Of a stretch of 64,000 bases of DNA, positions 1 through 8,005 are shown piece after piece. Numbering within the stretch: position 1 is the stretch's first letter; each line of letters begins with the position of its first letter. The position numbers and the translations under genes are program-made. Origin of the DNA: Kuafuiihalomonas sp039024635 (GTDB lineage: Bacteria; Myxococcota; Kuafuiibacteriia; Kuafuiibacteriales; Kuafuiibacteriaceae); assembly GCA_039024635.1 (NCBI GenBank), contig JBCCQA010000001.1:1-64000 (forward strand), given 5' to 3'. The notes beneath the pieces are model-generated. The model was given only the letters and a program-made list of their open reading frames with translations, did not search any database and had not been told where the DNA came from.

Positions 1-45
1 ACCGTGCCCGGCACACAGAAGTGAGCTTTGAGGCGTCGAGAAGAC

Positions 46-72
46 GAAATTCGCAGTCACCCAGCGGATTTC
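46..72. repeat. Hairpin of repeat copy 1
   Basis: Left arm GAAATTCGC (46-54), 9-nt loop AGTCACCCA (55-63), right arm GCGGATTTC (64-72). Eight Watson-Crick pairs plus one T-G wobble when read on the + strand. No T-run follows, so it is not an obvious terminator. Confidence 0.75.
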
Positions 73-222
73 GTGGGCGGCGACAACGCGTAACATTGAG
101 ACGAGAACTTCGGAACGACAACGCAAAGAAGAGCGCAATGCTGCTTGCTTCAACGGGTGGCACCAGAACGGGGAGCATCAGATCGGCTTCAATGGGTGGC
201 ACCAGATCGGGGACCAGAAGAC

Positions 223-249
223 GAAATCCGCAGTCACCCAGCGAATTTC
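223..249. repeat. Hairpin of repeat copy 2
   Basis: Left arm GAAATCCGC (223-231), the same loop AGTCACCCA (232-240), right arm GCGAATTTC (241-249). Here the single non-Watson-Crick pair is C-A on the + strand but T-G on the - strand, the mirror of copy 1. Loop and arm lengths are identical. Confidence 0.75.
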
Positions 250-395
250 GTGGGCGGCGATAGCGCGGCCCACGCGTAACATTGAGACGAGGGCTTCGGA
301 ACGACCAACGAAAGAAGAGCGCAATGCTGCTTGCTTCAACGGGTGGCACTAGAACGGGGAGCACCAGCACCAGAACGGGGAGCATCAGATCGGCT

Positions 396-932
396 TCAAT
401 GGGTGGCACCAGATCGGGGACCACCGGGTCGGGGCTTGGTCTGGATCTTGGAAGTTTGGGGAGTCCGTGAAGTCTGCTTGGTGGCCTTTCGTGGCGATGG
501 GTTAGCCTGTGCCTTCTTCGCGGGCGAGCCGAAGAGACAGAAGTCTCCCCTCCAGTCGAAGGGCGAATCGATGAAGAGCTCCCCGCTTTCGTCGACACGA
601 CTCTGAAGTGAACCCCCTTCGGTGAACGCTGGACAAGCAACGGTGGTTTCGCTGATAGAGGCGTTCTCTGCCTGACAGGCCTGCCTACGAGCACTGTCGA
701 TGATGGAGAGTTCCTGAACCGGAACTGGGCCCGCGCCACACACCTGACGGTTCCGGCACCGCATCCAGATGACGGGCACTCTCGGGACTCGTCGACAGCC
801 CAAGCAGCTCGAGAGGAGGGCCGAGCGTGGATGCCATGGGCTGGTGACGCGAGCTTCGAGCGTCCTCGTCTCCTGGAAGCACATACACTCTCTAGGCTCG
901 TCGTTCACTGACCCCGTAAGGAACACGAGCAT
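396..932 (-). CDS. Hypothetical cysteine-rich protein (doubtful)
   Basis: A 178-aa frame with an ATG at 932. It has about nine cysteines spread over the first 140 residues and a basic, Pro/Ser/Thr/Lys-rich tail. A short hydrophobic stretch at the very N-terminus could be part of an export signal, but the frame continues upstream without another standard start to a stop at 975-977, so the 5' end may be damaged. The last several codons and the stop lie inside repeat copy 2. No family was recognised. It is the longest plausible frame between the repeat and the chemotaxis operon and may be a real secreted protein, a remnant, or noncoding. Confidence 0.4.
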   Translation of the reverse strand: MLVFLTGSVNDEPRECMCFQETRTLEARVTSPWHPRSALLSSCLGCRRVPRVPVIWMRCRNRQVCGAGPVPVQELSIIDSARRQACQAENASISETTVACPAFTEGGSLQSRVDESGELFIDSPFDWRGDFCLFGSPAKKAQANPSPRKATKQTSRTPQTSKIQTKPRPGGPRSGATH

Positions 933-1123
933 GATCAGGACGGGAGACTCGTACGCCCGTCGGCGGCATTCGCACTAGGCGCTCTCGAAGAAGCAATCAA
1001 GTTGGTGGTTCTGAACCGCTGCGCCAGTGGATGAGCTCCAGGATGCGCGTTCGCTTGACGCGCTGAGACGCCCACACCCCGCCAGGTCAATGATTGAAAC
1101 CGGCCTATGGGAGCACAAGACCT

Positions 1124-1528
1124 CTAGCGGCTGAGAACCGACAGGCGGACGGCTCCGTAGGGGTCCCTGAAGTTCAGGACCTTCATGGGATGGCCTTCGG
1201 GCTCGGCCGGGACCGAAGGCAGGGACAGGCGGCTCTCCTGCTCGAGTAGGCACTTGATGTTGCCACCGACCATGTTTGTGATCTCGGCCAGCGCATCCTC
1301 GAGCTGGCTCTCGTCGACCTCGGCTTCTTCGAACATACACCGCGCGAGCGCTCTCAGCGATTCGAGTTCGGCCTCGACCACTACGGTGCCGGTCCAGTCA
1401 CCCTCGATGGAGACCGAACCGGAGCGGAGTTCGCCTTCTGGGATGGGACCGGTCGGTTCCAGTCCAGACTCCAGGACCTCCCATACGGTCATCGCGATGT
1501 CGGCCAAGTCTTCGTCTTCGAAGTCCAT
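1124..1528 (-). CDS. cheX: CheX-type chemotaxis phosphatase-like protein
   Basis: 134 aa. CheX/CheC-family proteins dephosphorylate CheY-P. The E-x-x-N phosphatase signature is visible as E82-I-T-N85, at the start of a helix followed by GGN, after a beta-rich segment (about 37-56) and a helix (55-70) as in the CheX fold. The ATG at 1526-1528 follows the cheR stop by 2 nt. It is the last gene of the che operon, so this pathway appears to use a CheX-like sink and not CheZ. The family is divergent: the fold and motif are seen, and the activity is inferred. A longer reading through cheR in this frame is a shadow. Confidence 0.8.
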   Translation of the reverse strand: MDFEDEDLADIAMTVWEVLESGLEPTGPIPEGELRSGSVSIEGDWTGTVVVEAELESLRALARCMFEEAEVDESQLEDALAEITNMVGGNIKCLLEQESRLSLPSVPAEPEGHPMKVLNFRDPYGAVRLSVLSR

Positions 1529-1530
1529 GT

Positions 1531-2364
1531 TCAGCTCCTGAGCCGGTAGAGGCTCGCCTTGGCCCTCGGGACGCGCTCGAAAGCGTCGCAGATACCGAGG
1601 GTCGTTTCTGCTCCTCCCAAGAAGAGGAAGCCACCAGGCCGGAGGGCCCGCTGGGCTCGCTCCAAGATCTTGGCCTTGATGTCGGTGTTGAAATAGATGA
1701 GCACATTCCGCAGGAAGATGACGTCGAAGGGCCCGAAGGGCGGCCAGGGCTCGATCAGGTTCATCGTCTGAGCCTTCACGAGCCTTCGAATCTCGTCCCG
1801 GGCTACGTACTTCATTCCCTTCTTTTGAAAGTATTTTAGGATGAAGGGGGCCGGCAGTCCTCGGTTTACCTCCAGCTGCGAATACTTGCCGGCGTTCGTT
1901 CGGTCGACCATCTTCTGGCTCAGATCCGTGCAGTGGATCGAGACCATCCAAGAGTCCACGTCGGGAAGGACTTCCCGCAGGCTGATGCCCACCGAGTACG
2001 GCTCTTGCCCGGATGAGCAGGCGGCACACCAGATCTTCATCGTTCGGGTGATGGCGCGCTGCTCCTGGATGAAGGGGAGGACCACTTCGCGCAACGCGTC
2101 GAATGGCGCCACGTCTCGGAAGAAGGAAGTCTCGTTCGTGGTCATCGCTTCGACGACCTGGGCGTGAAGCTGACCGTAGTGGCTCCCTCGCAGTCGGCTC
2201 ACTAACTCCGAGATGGACGAGAGCCCGTTGCACTCGGCGACTGGAGTCAGACGCGCGTTCACCAAGTAGTCCTTGTCTTGCTCCAAGACGATGGCCGAGC
2301 GGCTTTCCACGAGCTCGCGGATGTAGTCGAGGTCCCTCTCGCTCGCTGCGATGGCCGTGCTCAT
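1531..2364 (-). CDS. cheR: CheR chemoreceptor glutamate methyltransferase
   Basis: 277 aa, normal length. An N-terminal helical domain (1-75) is followed by a SAM-binding Rossmann domain. The conserved TNETSFFRD motif is at 76-84, the glycine-poor SAM loop CAACSSGQEPYS at 113-124, and the LRNVLIYF motif lies near the end of the Rossmann core. It transfers methyl groups from S-adenosylmethionine to receptor glutamates for adaptation. The start overlaps the cheB stop by 4 nt (ATGA), implying coupled translation of the methylating and demethylating enzymes. Confidence 0.97.
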   Translation of the reverse strand: MSTAIAASERDLDYIRELVESRSAIVLEQDKDYLVNARLTPVAECNGLSSISELVSRLRGSHYGQLHAQVVEAMTTNETSFFRDVAPFDALREVVLPFIQEQRAITRTMKIWCAACSSGQEPYSVGISLREVLPDVDSWMVSIHCTDLSQKMVDRTNAGKYSQLEVNRGLPAPFILKYFQKKGMKYVARDEIRRLVKAQTMNLIEPWPPFGPFDVIFLRNVLIYFNTDIKAKILERAQRALRPGGFLFLGGAETTLGICDAFERVPRAKASLYRLRS

Positions 2365-3482
2365 GAGGTCCTCGCGAGATGGGGTTGAGAGAGAAGGCGC
2401 TGGCGGATGGATGCGGCGATGCCGTCGATGGGGAGGACTTCGTCGGCGATCCCACCTTTGGCGATGAAGCCAGGCATGCCCCAGACGACGCTGGTCTCCT
2501 TGTCCTGAACGACGAGCGGATTCCCGGCGGCCTTTAGCCGTCGGGCCCCGTGGAGACCGTCCCTTCCCATGCCGGTCAGCACCACGCCGAGCTTGGGTCC
2601 GGGATAGGCGAGGGCCGACTCGAAGAGGACGTCGACGGCCGGGCGGCAGGAGTTCACCAGAGGACCTTGGTGAAGGCGAAGCGTCGGTCCGGCGGCGGCG
2701 ACAAGGACCTCCATGTGGAAGTCCCCCGGAGCGACCAAGGCCACGTTGGGCCGAATGAGCTCACCGTGCGAAGCTTCGCGAACCTCGAGCGCGGACTTCG
2801 CGTTCAGTCGTTCTGCCAGAAGCCTCGTGAAGATGGGCGGCATGTGCTGGACGATGAGAATGGGCGCCCCGAGGTCTCCTGGAAGAGAAGCAAGAACCTT
2901 GGCCAGAGCATTGGGTCCTCCCGTACTCGAGCCGATGAGAAGCAGAGGCGTCTCTCTCGAAGCGTGCGACGCGTGTGAGGCTTGCGAAGCATCCGGTGGA
3001 ACGGGGGGGGGGACGCGCTTGGCCGGTACTGGGGAGCGGGGAAGATCGAGCGTGGACCGCGGCGCCAGGTCCATGGTTCCCCGGGGACAGAGCGCCTTGA
3101 TCTTGGGAACCAAGTCCCGTTCGATGCTGTGCGTGGCCTCTTCGATGCCCGAGGCTCGTGGCTTGGCGAGGTAGTCGTTGGCGCCGAGCGCCAGCGCATC
3201 GAGCGTCACCTCGGCCCCCCGACCAGTGAGGCTGCTGAACATGATGACCGGCAGCTCGGGGCGTCGAGAGCGGATGGCCTTGAGCGTATCGAGGCCGCCC
3301 ATCTCCGGCATCTCGACGTCGAGGATTACGACGTCACAGCCTACGCGTTCGAGCTTTTGAAGTCCTAGGCGACCGTTCGACGAGCTTCCTACGACCTCGA
3401 TGTCGGGCCCCGAGATGGACCGGGAAAGGAGCCGACGAGACACCGACGAATCGTCGATGATCAGGACGCGGATAGGCTCCAT
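2361..3482 (-). CDS. cheB: CheB protein-glutamate methylesterase/glutaminase
   Basis: 373 aa. The N-terminal receiver domain has acidic D10/D11 and phosphoacceptor D55 (ILDVEMPEMGG). A Pro/Ala/Ser/His linker spans about 143-177. The C-terminal methylesterase has GSSTGGP (184-190, nucleophile Ser), VQHMPP (211-216, catalytic His) and LTGMGRDG with the catalytic Asp. It removes methyl groups from receptors when phosphorylated by CheA. The linker is encoded partly by a run of ten C (on the coding strand), an indel-prone site. It lies 7 nt after cheY and overlaps cheR by 4 nt. Confidence 0.97.
   Translation of the reverse strand: MEPIRVLIIDDSSVSRRLLSRSISGPDIEVVGSSSNGRLGLQKLERVGCDVVILDVEMPEMGGLDTLKAIRSRRPELPVIMFSSLTGRGAEVTLDALALGANDYLAKPRASGIEEATHSIERDLVPKIKALCPRGTMDLAPRSTLDLPRSPVPAKRVPPPVPPDASQASHASHASRETPLLLIGSSTGGPNALAKVLASLPGDLGAPILIVQHMPPIFTRLLAERLNAKSALEVREASHGELIRPNVALVAPGDFHMEVLVAAAGPTLRLHQGPLVNSCRPAVDVLFESALAYPGPKLGVVLTGMGRDGLHGARRLKAAGNPLVVQDKETSVVWGMPGFIAKGGIADEVLPIDGIAASIRQRLLSQPHLARTS
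3003..3012. repeat. Ten-base G:C homopolymer inside cheB
   Basis: Ten consecutive G on the + strand (ten C on the coding strand) encode the proline run of the CheB interdomain linker. Such tracts slip in replication and are also a common site of sequencing or assembly indels. Confidence 0.95.
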
Positions 3483-3489
3483 GGCGGCC

Positions 3490-3855
3490 TCAGGAGAGGC
3501 CCATTAGGCGGAGCTTCTCTTCGATGACCTCTTTTGTGAAAGGCTTCATCACGTACTCGTTGGCGCCCGCTTCAAGGGCCTTGGTCATCTCCCGTTCTCC
3601 GGTTTCCGTCGTCACCATCATGAGACGCAGCTCGGAGAAATCTGGGTTCTCGCGGACAGCCTTCACGAACTCGAATCCGTTCATGACCGGCATGTTCCAG
3701 TCGACGAGGGCGAGCTGAGGAGAGGCTCCGGACTGAAGAGCCTGGAGGGCCTCGGAACCGTTGGCCGCCTCGTCGATCTCGAAGCCGAGCGCACCCAGGA
3801 TGCGTCCCAGGATCTTACGCATGGCCCGGGAGTCGTCGATCACGAGAGCTCGCAT
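3490..3855 (-). CDS. cheY: CheY-like response regulator, single receiver domain
   Basis: 121 aa, one receiver domain and nothing else. The acidic pair is D7/D8, the phosphoacceptor D52 (LVDWNMPVMNG), the switch Thr T82/T83 and the Lys K104 (YVMKPF). All key residues are present. It is expected to carry the phosphoryl signal from CheA to the flagellar switch (FliG-containing switch genes lie at the other end of this window). It sits between the receptor and cheB with 7-nt gaps on both sides. Confidence 0.95.
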   Translation of the reverse strand: MRALVIDDSRAMRKILGRILGALGFEIDEAANGSEALQALQSGASPQLALVDWNMPVMNGFEFVKAVRENPDFSELRLMMVTTETGEREMTKALEAGANEYVMKPFTKEVIEEKLRLMGLS

Positions 3856-3862
3856 GCTGACC

Positions 3863-5230
3863 TCAGAGTCGGAAGCGGGCGGTCAAGCGACTCAGGCTCT
3901 CCGCCACTCCGCTCAGCTCCGTGGTCGACTGACGAACGGAATCGATGGCCTTGGTGGAGCCCCGAGTCGAAGCAGCGACCTTCTCCACGTTGCCCGCGAT
4001 GCTCTCGCTCCCTCGTGCCGCCTCGGTCACGCTGCGTGAGATTTCGTTCGTGGTTGCTGTCTGCTCTTCGACCGCGCTCGCTATGGAGCTCTGGTAGTCG
4101 TTGATCTGGTTGATGATGTTGGAGATCTCGCCGATCGCGTCCACGGCACCCTTAGTGTCGTTTTGAATTTTCTCGATCTTCTGAGAGATGTCTTCTGTGG
4201 CTTTGGCCGTTTCCTTGGCCAGCTCTTTCACTTCGTTGGCGACCACTGCGAAGCCCTTACCCGCTTCGCCGGCCCGAGCCGCCTCGATGGTGGCGTTGAG
4301 GGCAAGCAGGTTGGTTTGCTGGGCGATGGACGTGATGACCTTGATGACTTTTCCGATCTCGGTCGAGCTGTCCCCGAGTTTGCTGATGGTCTCGTTGGTG
4401 TTGTGGGCCATCTGCACGGCGCCGGTCGCCACACGGGCCGCTTCGGAGGCGTTCTTTGCGATCTCGCGTACGCCGATGGCCATCTCTTCGGCGGCAGCAG
4501 CCACCGTTTGAACGTTGTTGTGAACCTGTCGGGCGCCGGCAGCGGCTTCTTGCGCCTCGGTCGAGCTCGACTCGACGGTAGCGCTCATTTCTTGGGTAGC
4601 GGTGCCCACGCTGCTGGTCATGGACTCCATGCGGTGGGTCGTGCTCGAGACCGTGCTCACCGTATCCTTGTAGGAGTCGATGACCCCATTGATCTTCATG
4701 GCCAGCTCGGCCACTTCATCACCGCCCTGCACGTCCACGCGGCGGGAAAAATCCCCTGACGAGATCGCGTCCAAGGCTCCGATCATGGCGGTGATCCGAC
4801 CGTCTGGAACCCCCTGGGCGTCTCTGGCGCCGTTAGAGCTCATGTCTTCCTTCATGCCATCCTCTTCTTTCGGTCGACCTGCAGCGAGTTGGAGCACGGC
4901 GCGCTCTATCGCCGCCTCCGTGTCGCCTTTGATCGTCTCGGGAATGTCCAAGGCCGCCAGCGTGCGCCTCGTTGCGGCCTGCATCGCTTCGAACTGACTC
5001 GCATCGAACTGGACCGCTAGCTTCGCGCGCCGCCCCCGGCGGCCTCGGGGGCCCCCGAGGGTGGACGAGACCTCCTCCCGAACTCGCGTCATCCACTTGT
5101 CGAACTGTCGGTGTCGCCGCACCCAGGCGAGCTCGTTCTCGGAAGCGACCTCTTCACCGAAGCGTTCAAACCAGGCCTCGATGAAGTCGCCACCGCCGCA
5201 CTGGGCGTAGAGCTGGTCAGGTGCGCTCAT
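3863..5230 (-). CDS. Soluble methyl-accepting chemotaxis protein with globin-like N-terminus
   Basis: 455 aa and no transmembrane segment. Residues 1-118 form an alpha-helical sensor that resembles a truncated haemoglobin: an LYAQCGGGDFIEAWFERF opening, GGP at 59-61, then an F-D-A-S-Q-F-E-A-M helix. The position expected for the proximal His appears to be K70. A HAMP-like segment with GDFSRR and GGDEVAELA follows at about 150-180. The C-terminal signalling coiled coil has the conserved hairpin tip (TNLLALNATIEAARAG). It forms cytoplasmic clusters with CheA/CheW. The start lies 3 nt after the cheW stop. The MCP identity is certain; the globin call is my inference. Confidence 0.93.
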   Translation of the reverse strand: MSAPDQLYAQCGGGDFIEAWFERFGEEVASENELAWVRRHRQFDKWMTRVREEVSSTLGGPRGRRGRRAKLAVQFDASQFEAMQAATRRTLAALDIPETIKGDTEAAIERAVLQLAAGRPKEEDGMKEDMSSNGARDAQGVPDGRITAMIGALDAISSGDFSRRVDVQGGDEVAELAMKINGVIDSYKDTVSTVSSTTHRMESMTSSVGTATQEMSATVESSSTEAQEAAAGARQVHNNVQTVAAAAEEMAIGVREIAKNASEAARVATGAVQMAHNTNETISKLGDSSTEIGKVIKVITSIAQQTNLLALNATIEAARAGEAGKGFAVVANEVKELAKETAKATEDISQKIEKIQNDTKGAVDAIGEISNIINQINDYQSSIASAVEEQTATTNEISRSVTEAARGSESIAGNVEKVAASTRGSTKAIDSVRQSTTELSGVAESLSRLTARFRL

Positions 5231-5233
5231 GGC

Positions 5234-5686
5234 TCAACTGACCGCCGAGCCATCGTCGATGAGGGCGAGGGTTTTGTCGCAGTCGAGGATGAGCAGGAGT
5301 CGCCCATCCATTTTATAGACGCCCTGGAGGAGACTTCGCGTGGCTTCATCGAGGGTCGCCGGCGGCGGTTCGAAGTCGTCTCCTCGGGTTTCGATGACGT
5401 CGCCGATCTCGTCGACGAGCAGCGAGACTGCGCCGTCTTCGGCCCGGATCACGACGTTCATAGGGCGTCGCCCGTCCTCCCGGTCCGGCATCGCGAGCCG
5501 AGTCCGAAGGTCGAATGCGGTTACGATCTGTCCGCGCAAATTGATCAGACCCTGAATTTCGCTCGGAGCCAGAGGGACTTGGGTCATGTCCTGGTACCGG
5601 AGGACCTCTTGGACCTGGAGGACTTCGATGCCGAAGTGGACGCCGTCCACATAGAAGGTGCAATACTGCTGGCTGGTGTCGGTCAT
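5234..5686 (-). CDS. cheW: CheW chemotaxis coupling protein
   Basis: 150 aa, a single CheW (SH3-like) domain. Visible signatures are F-x-I-x-V-x-x-V-x-E-V (17-28), INLRGQIVTAFDL and the ending LLLILDCDK. It links receptors to the CheA P5 domain. The ATG overlaps the cheA stop by 4 nt (ATGA) and the receptor gene follows after 3 nt, so kinase, adaptor and receptor are translated together. Confidence 0.95.
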   Translation of the reverse strand: MTDTSQQYCTFYVDGVHFGIEVLQVQEVLRYQDMTQVPLAPSEIQGLINLRGQIVTAFDLRTRLAMPDREDGRRPMNVVIRAEDGAVSLLVDEIGDVIETRGDDFEPPPATLDEATRSLLQGVYKMDGRLLLILDCDKTLALIDDGSAVS

Positions 5687-7935
5687 GCCCGGAGCTCCTC
5701 TGTGTGCTTCGCTGGGTGCTCGAAGAGGTCGATCCCCGAGCTGTCGATGGCCAGCTTCACATCCAGGACGTCCGTGACCTTCTCTTGAATGACGGCCGAG
5801 CCGACGATGCCGCTTCGACCGCGAGTGCGGTGCACAGCGATCTGCTCGTCCACGATGTCCAGGATCTTGTCTACGATGAGGCCGACGCTTCCGGCGCCGT
5901 TCTTGTAGACGACGACGTGAAGGGTCTCGCCTTCCTGGGGCAGGGAGTGTCGACCGAGGACTTCGCTCAGGCGGACAAGGGGCATGATGTGACCTCGGTA
6001 CTGAACGACCTCGGTCGAGCCTGCTCGTTCGATGATCTGGGCGTCGAACTCCTCGAGCCTCGCCACGTCCGAGAGGGGAATGGCCACCCGGCGGTTCTCA
6101 CCGGCTTGAAAGAGGAGCATGGTCTGCTTCTCTTCTCCGGCGGCGGCCATGCCCTCGGCCTCAGCCTCGGCGACGCGACGCGAGACGACGGCGAGGCCTG
6201 CTCGATTGGAAAGGCCCAGCACATCCAGGATCAGGGCCACTGCGCCGTCGCCCATGATGGTCGCGCCAGCGAAGGCGTCCACGGTCTTGAGCTGCTTGCC
6301 GAGGGGCTTCACCACGATCTCCTCGGTGTCGAGGATCTCGTCGACCACCAGCCCGAAGACCCGTTCGTCGGCCTGAAGAACCACGATGTTGATCTCTTCC
6401 TCCTCGTCTTCGGCCCGGGGCGGGGCGTCCGGGAGGCCGAGGGTCCGGTTGAGATACACCAGAGGAAGAAGTTGTCCTCTGAGTCGATGGACGGGAGCGC
6501 CTCGAACGTACTCGATGCCCTTCCGGGCCGTCTCGCCCTCCAAGCGAACGAGCTCCAAGAGGTTGACCTGGGGAAGAGCAAAACGATCGCCTGCCGTGCG
6601 GACGATGAGGGCAGGGACGATGGCGAGCGTGAGCGGGATCTTGATGCGGAGGGTCGTCCCCCGGCCGAGCTGACTCTGAATGTCGACCGTCCCACCGATT
6701 TTCTCGATGTTTGATCGAACCACGTCCATGCCGACGCCCCGTCCCGATACGTTGGTGACTTTCTCGGCCGTCGAGAAGCCTGGGAAGAAGATCAGGTTGA
6801 GAATCGAACGCTCCGTCATCCGAGCGGCCTGTTCTTGGGTGACGAGTCCCCGCTGGAGCGCCTTGGCCAGCACCTTCTGGGCGTCTACGCCTCGACCGTC
6901 GTCACTGATCTCGATGTTCACCTGCCCTCCTTCGTGAAAGGCCCGAAGGTGGAGAGTTCCCTGGGCCGGCTTTCCCGCTGCTTCCCGCGCCTCGGGGGTC
7001 TCCATACCGTGGTCGACCGCGTTCCGAACGATGTGGGTGAGGGGGTCCTTGATGGCTTCGATGATGGTCTTGTCGAGCTCGGTTTCTTTGCCCTCCATCT
7101 CCACCTCGACCTTCTTGCCAAAGGACATGGACAGATCCCGGACCACACGAGGGAACTTGCTCCAGACGTTGCCGATGGGCTGCATCCGCGTCTTCATCAC
7201 GCTTTCTTGAAGCTCAGTCGTGATGAGGTTCAGGCGCTGCGTGGTCGCGTTGAGGCCATTGTCGGCCGCTGTGTTGGTGTACTGGAGGACCTGGTTGCGC
7301 GCCAGGACTAGCTCCCCGACCAAGTTCATCAGCTTGTCGAGCAGGCCGACGTCCACTCGAATGGATCCCTCGGAGAGACTCTTCGACTGCCGCTCTTCGC
7401 CGGCCTCAGAGCTCTTCTCGGGAGCAGGGGCGGCGGGGGAGGGGGCGGCGGGCTGGCTTTCTGCTTCGGGATCGGAAGACTCATCGCCTTTGGAATCGGC
7501 CTCCGGCTTATTGTCCGCTTGGGCGTCCTCGGCTTCGGCCTCGGCGGGCGGCGCGGCCTCGCCTCGGGTCAGGGCCGAGAGGCGCTCCACGAGCGGACCA
7601 TAATCGGTGTCTCCCTCGCCCTCGCTCTCCTCGATGTGGCCCATGATGGAGCGGACGGCATCGACCATGGCGAGCAGGGCGCTGGTGATTTCAGGGGTGA
7701 GCGACAGCTCGCCGTCTCGGAGCCGGCTCAAGAGGTTCTCACCGACGTGAGTCACCGACTCGAGCTTCGAGAATCCGAGGAAGCCACACGTGCCTTTGAT
7801 GGTGTGGATGCATCGGAAGATATTGGCCAGGAGCGCCTTGTCTCCTGGGTTCTTTTCGAGCTCCACGAAGTCCTGGTCGAGCTGGTCCAGGCCTTCGCTG
7901 CTCTCTACGAGGAATTCACTGACGATCTCGTCCAT
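5683..7935 (-). CDS. cheA: CheA sensor histidine kinase with two C-terminal CheW domains
   Basis: 750 aa. The Hpt (P1) domain carries the phosphorylated His at H44 (IHTIKGTCGFLG). An Ala/Glu/Pro-rich linker of about 70 residues stands where the CheY-docking P2 domain usually is. The dimerisation and ATPase domains follow, with N box HIVRNAVDHG, G1 DDGRGVD, F box FFPGFST and G2 GRGVGMDVV. Two CheW-like domains then occur in tandem: the first after LTLAIVPAL, the second starting near KQTMLLFQ and ending near VTDVLDVKL. It is first gene of the operon; a GGAG sequence lies about 9 nt before the ATG. Confidence 0.97.
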   Translation of the reverse strand: MDEIVSEFLVESSEGLDQLDQDFVELEKNPGDKALLANIFRCIHTIKGTCGFLGFSKLESVTHVGENLLSRLRDGELSLTPEITSALLAMVDAVRSIMGHIEESEGEGDTDYGPLVERLSALTRGEAAPPAEAEAEDAQADNKPEADSKGDESSDPEAESQPAAPSPAAPAPEKSSEAGEERQSKSLSEGSIRVDVGLLDKLMNLVGELVLARNQVLQYTNTAADNGLNATTQRLNLITTELQESVMKTRMQPIGNVWSKFPRVVRDLSMSFGKKVEVEMEGKETELDKTIIEAIKDPLTHIVRNAVDHGMETPEAREAAGKPAQGTLHLRAFHEGGQVNIEISDDGRGVDAQKVLAKALQRGLVTQEQAARMTERSILNLIFFPGFSTAEKVTNVSGRGVGMDVVRSNIEKIGGTVDIQSQLGRGTTLRIKIPLTLAIVPALIVRTAGDRFALPQVNLLELVRLEGETARKGIEYVRGAPVHRLRGQLLPLVYLNRTLGLPDAPPRAEDEEEEINIVVLQADERVFGLVVDEILDTEEIVVKPLGKQLKTVDAFAGATIMGDGAVALILDVLGLSNRAGLAVVSRRVAEAEAEGMAAAGEEKQTMLLFQAGENRRVAIPLSDVARLEEFDAQIIERAGSTEVVQYRGHIMPLVRLSEVLGRHSLPQEGETLHVVVYKNGAGSVGLIVDKILDIVDEQIAVHRTRGRSGIVGSAVIQEKVTDVLDVKLAIDSSGIDLFEHPAKHTEELRA

Positions 7936-7969
7936 CTGCGCTCCGGGCCCCTAAGGGCCTCCCTGGGCA

Positions 7970-7996
7970 ACATCGGCGAGGAGAGCGCTGGCTTGA
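7970..7996 (-). promoter_or_regulatory. Candidate sigma-28 (FliA) promoter for the che operon
   Basis: Read on the - strand: TCAA (7996-7993), 15 nt, GCCGATGT (7977-7970). The flagellar sigma-28 consensus is TAAA-N15-GCCGATAA, so spacing is exact with 9 of 12 positions matching. It is placed about 35 nt before the cheA ATG. No fliA gene is visible in the window. Confidence 0.5.
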
Positions 7997-8005
7997 GTAT
8001 TTGCC

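Larger units (their letters stand above)
41..422. repeat. Two-copy tandem repeat, period 177 bp, gene-free region
   Basis: Copy 1 is 41-215 and copy 2 is 218-422. Copy 2 is 30 nt longer: 9 nt extra near 261-270, and a 21-nt internal duplication that doubles the AGAACGGGGAGCA block (351 and 372). Within each copy a shorter motif, GGGTGGCACCAGA(A/T)CGGGGA, occurs twice about 39 bp apart. Each copy begins with a 9-bp-stem hairpin. No convincing gene covers 1-395: the + strand frames read as Gly/Ser/Thr/Arg-rich low-complexity peptides with no recognisable domain. More copies may lie left of the window. Confidence 0.85.

Noticed and set aside
41..422. CRISPR array or insertion sequence
   Set aside because: Only two long units, no short uniform spacers, no transposase, no terminal inverted repeats or target duplications visible.
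1124..2455. One 443-codon gene covering cheR and cheX
   Set aside because: Only its last 134 codons read as a CheX-like protein; the rest is antisense-like low complexity in a different frame from the clear cheR.
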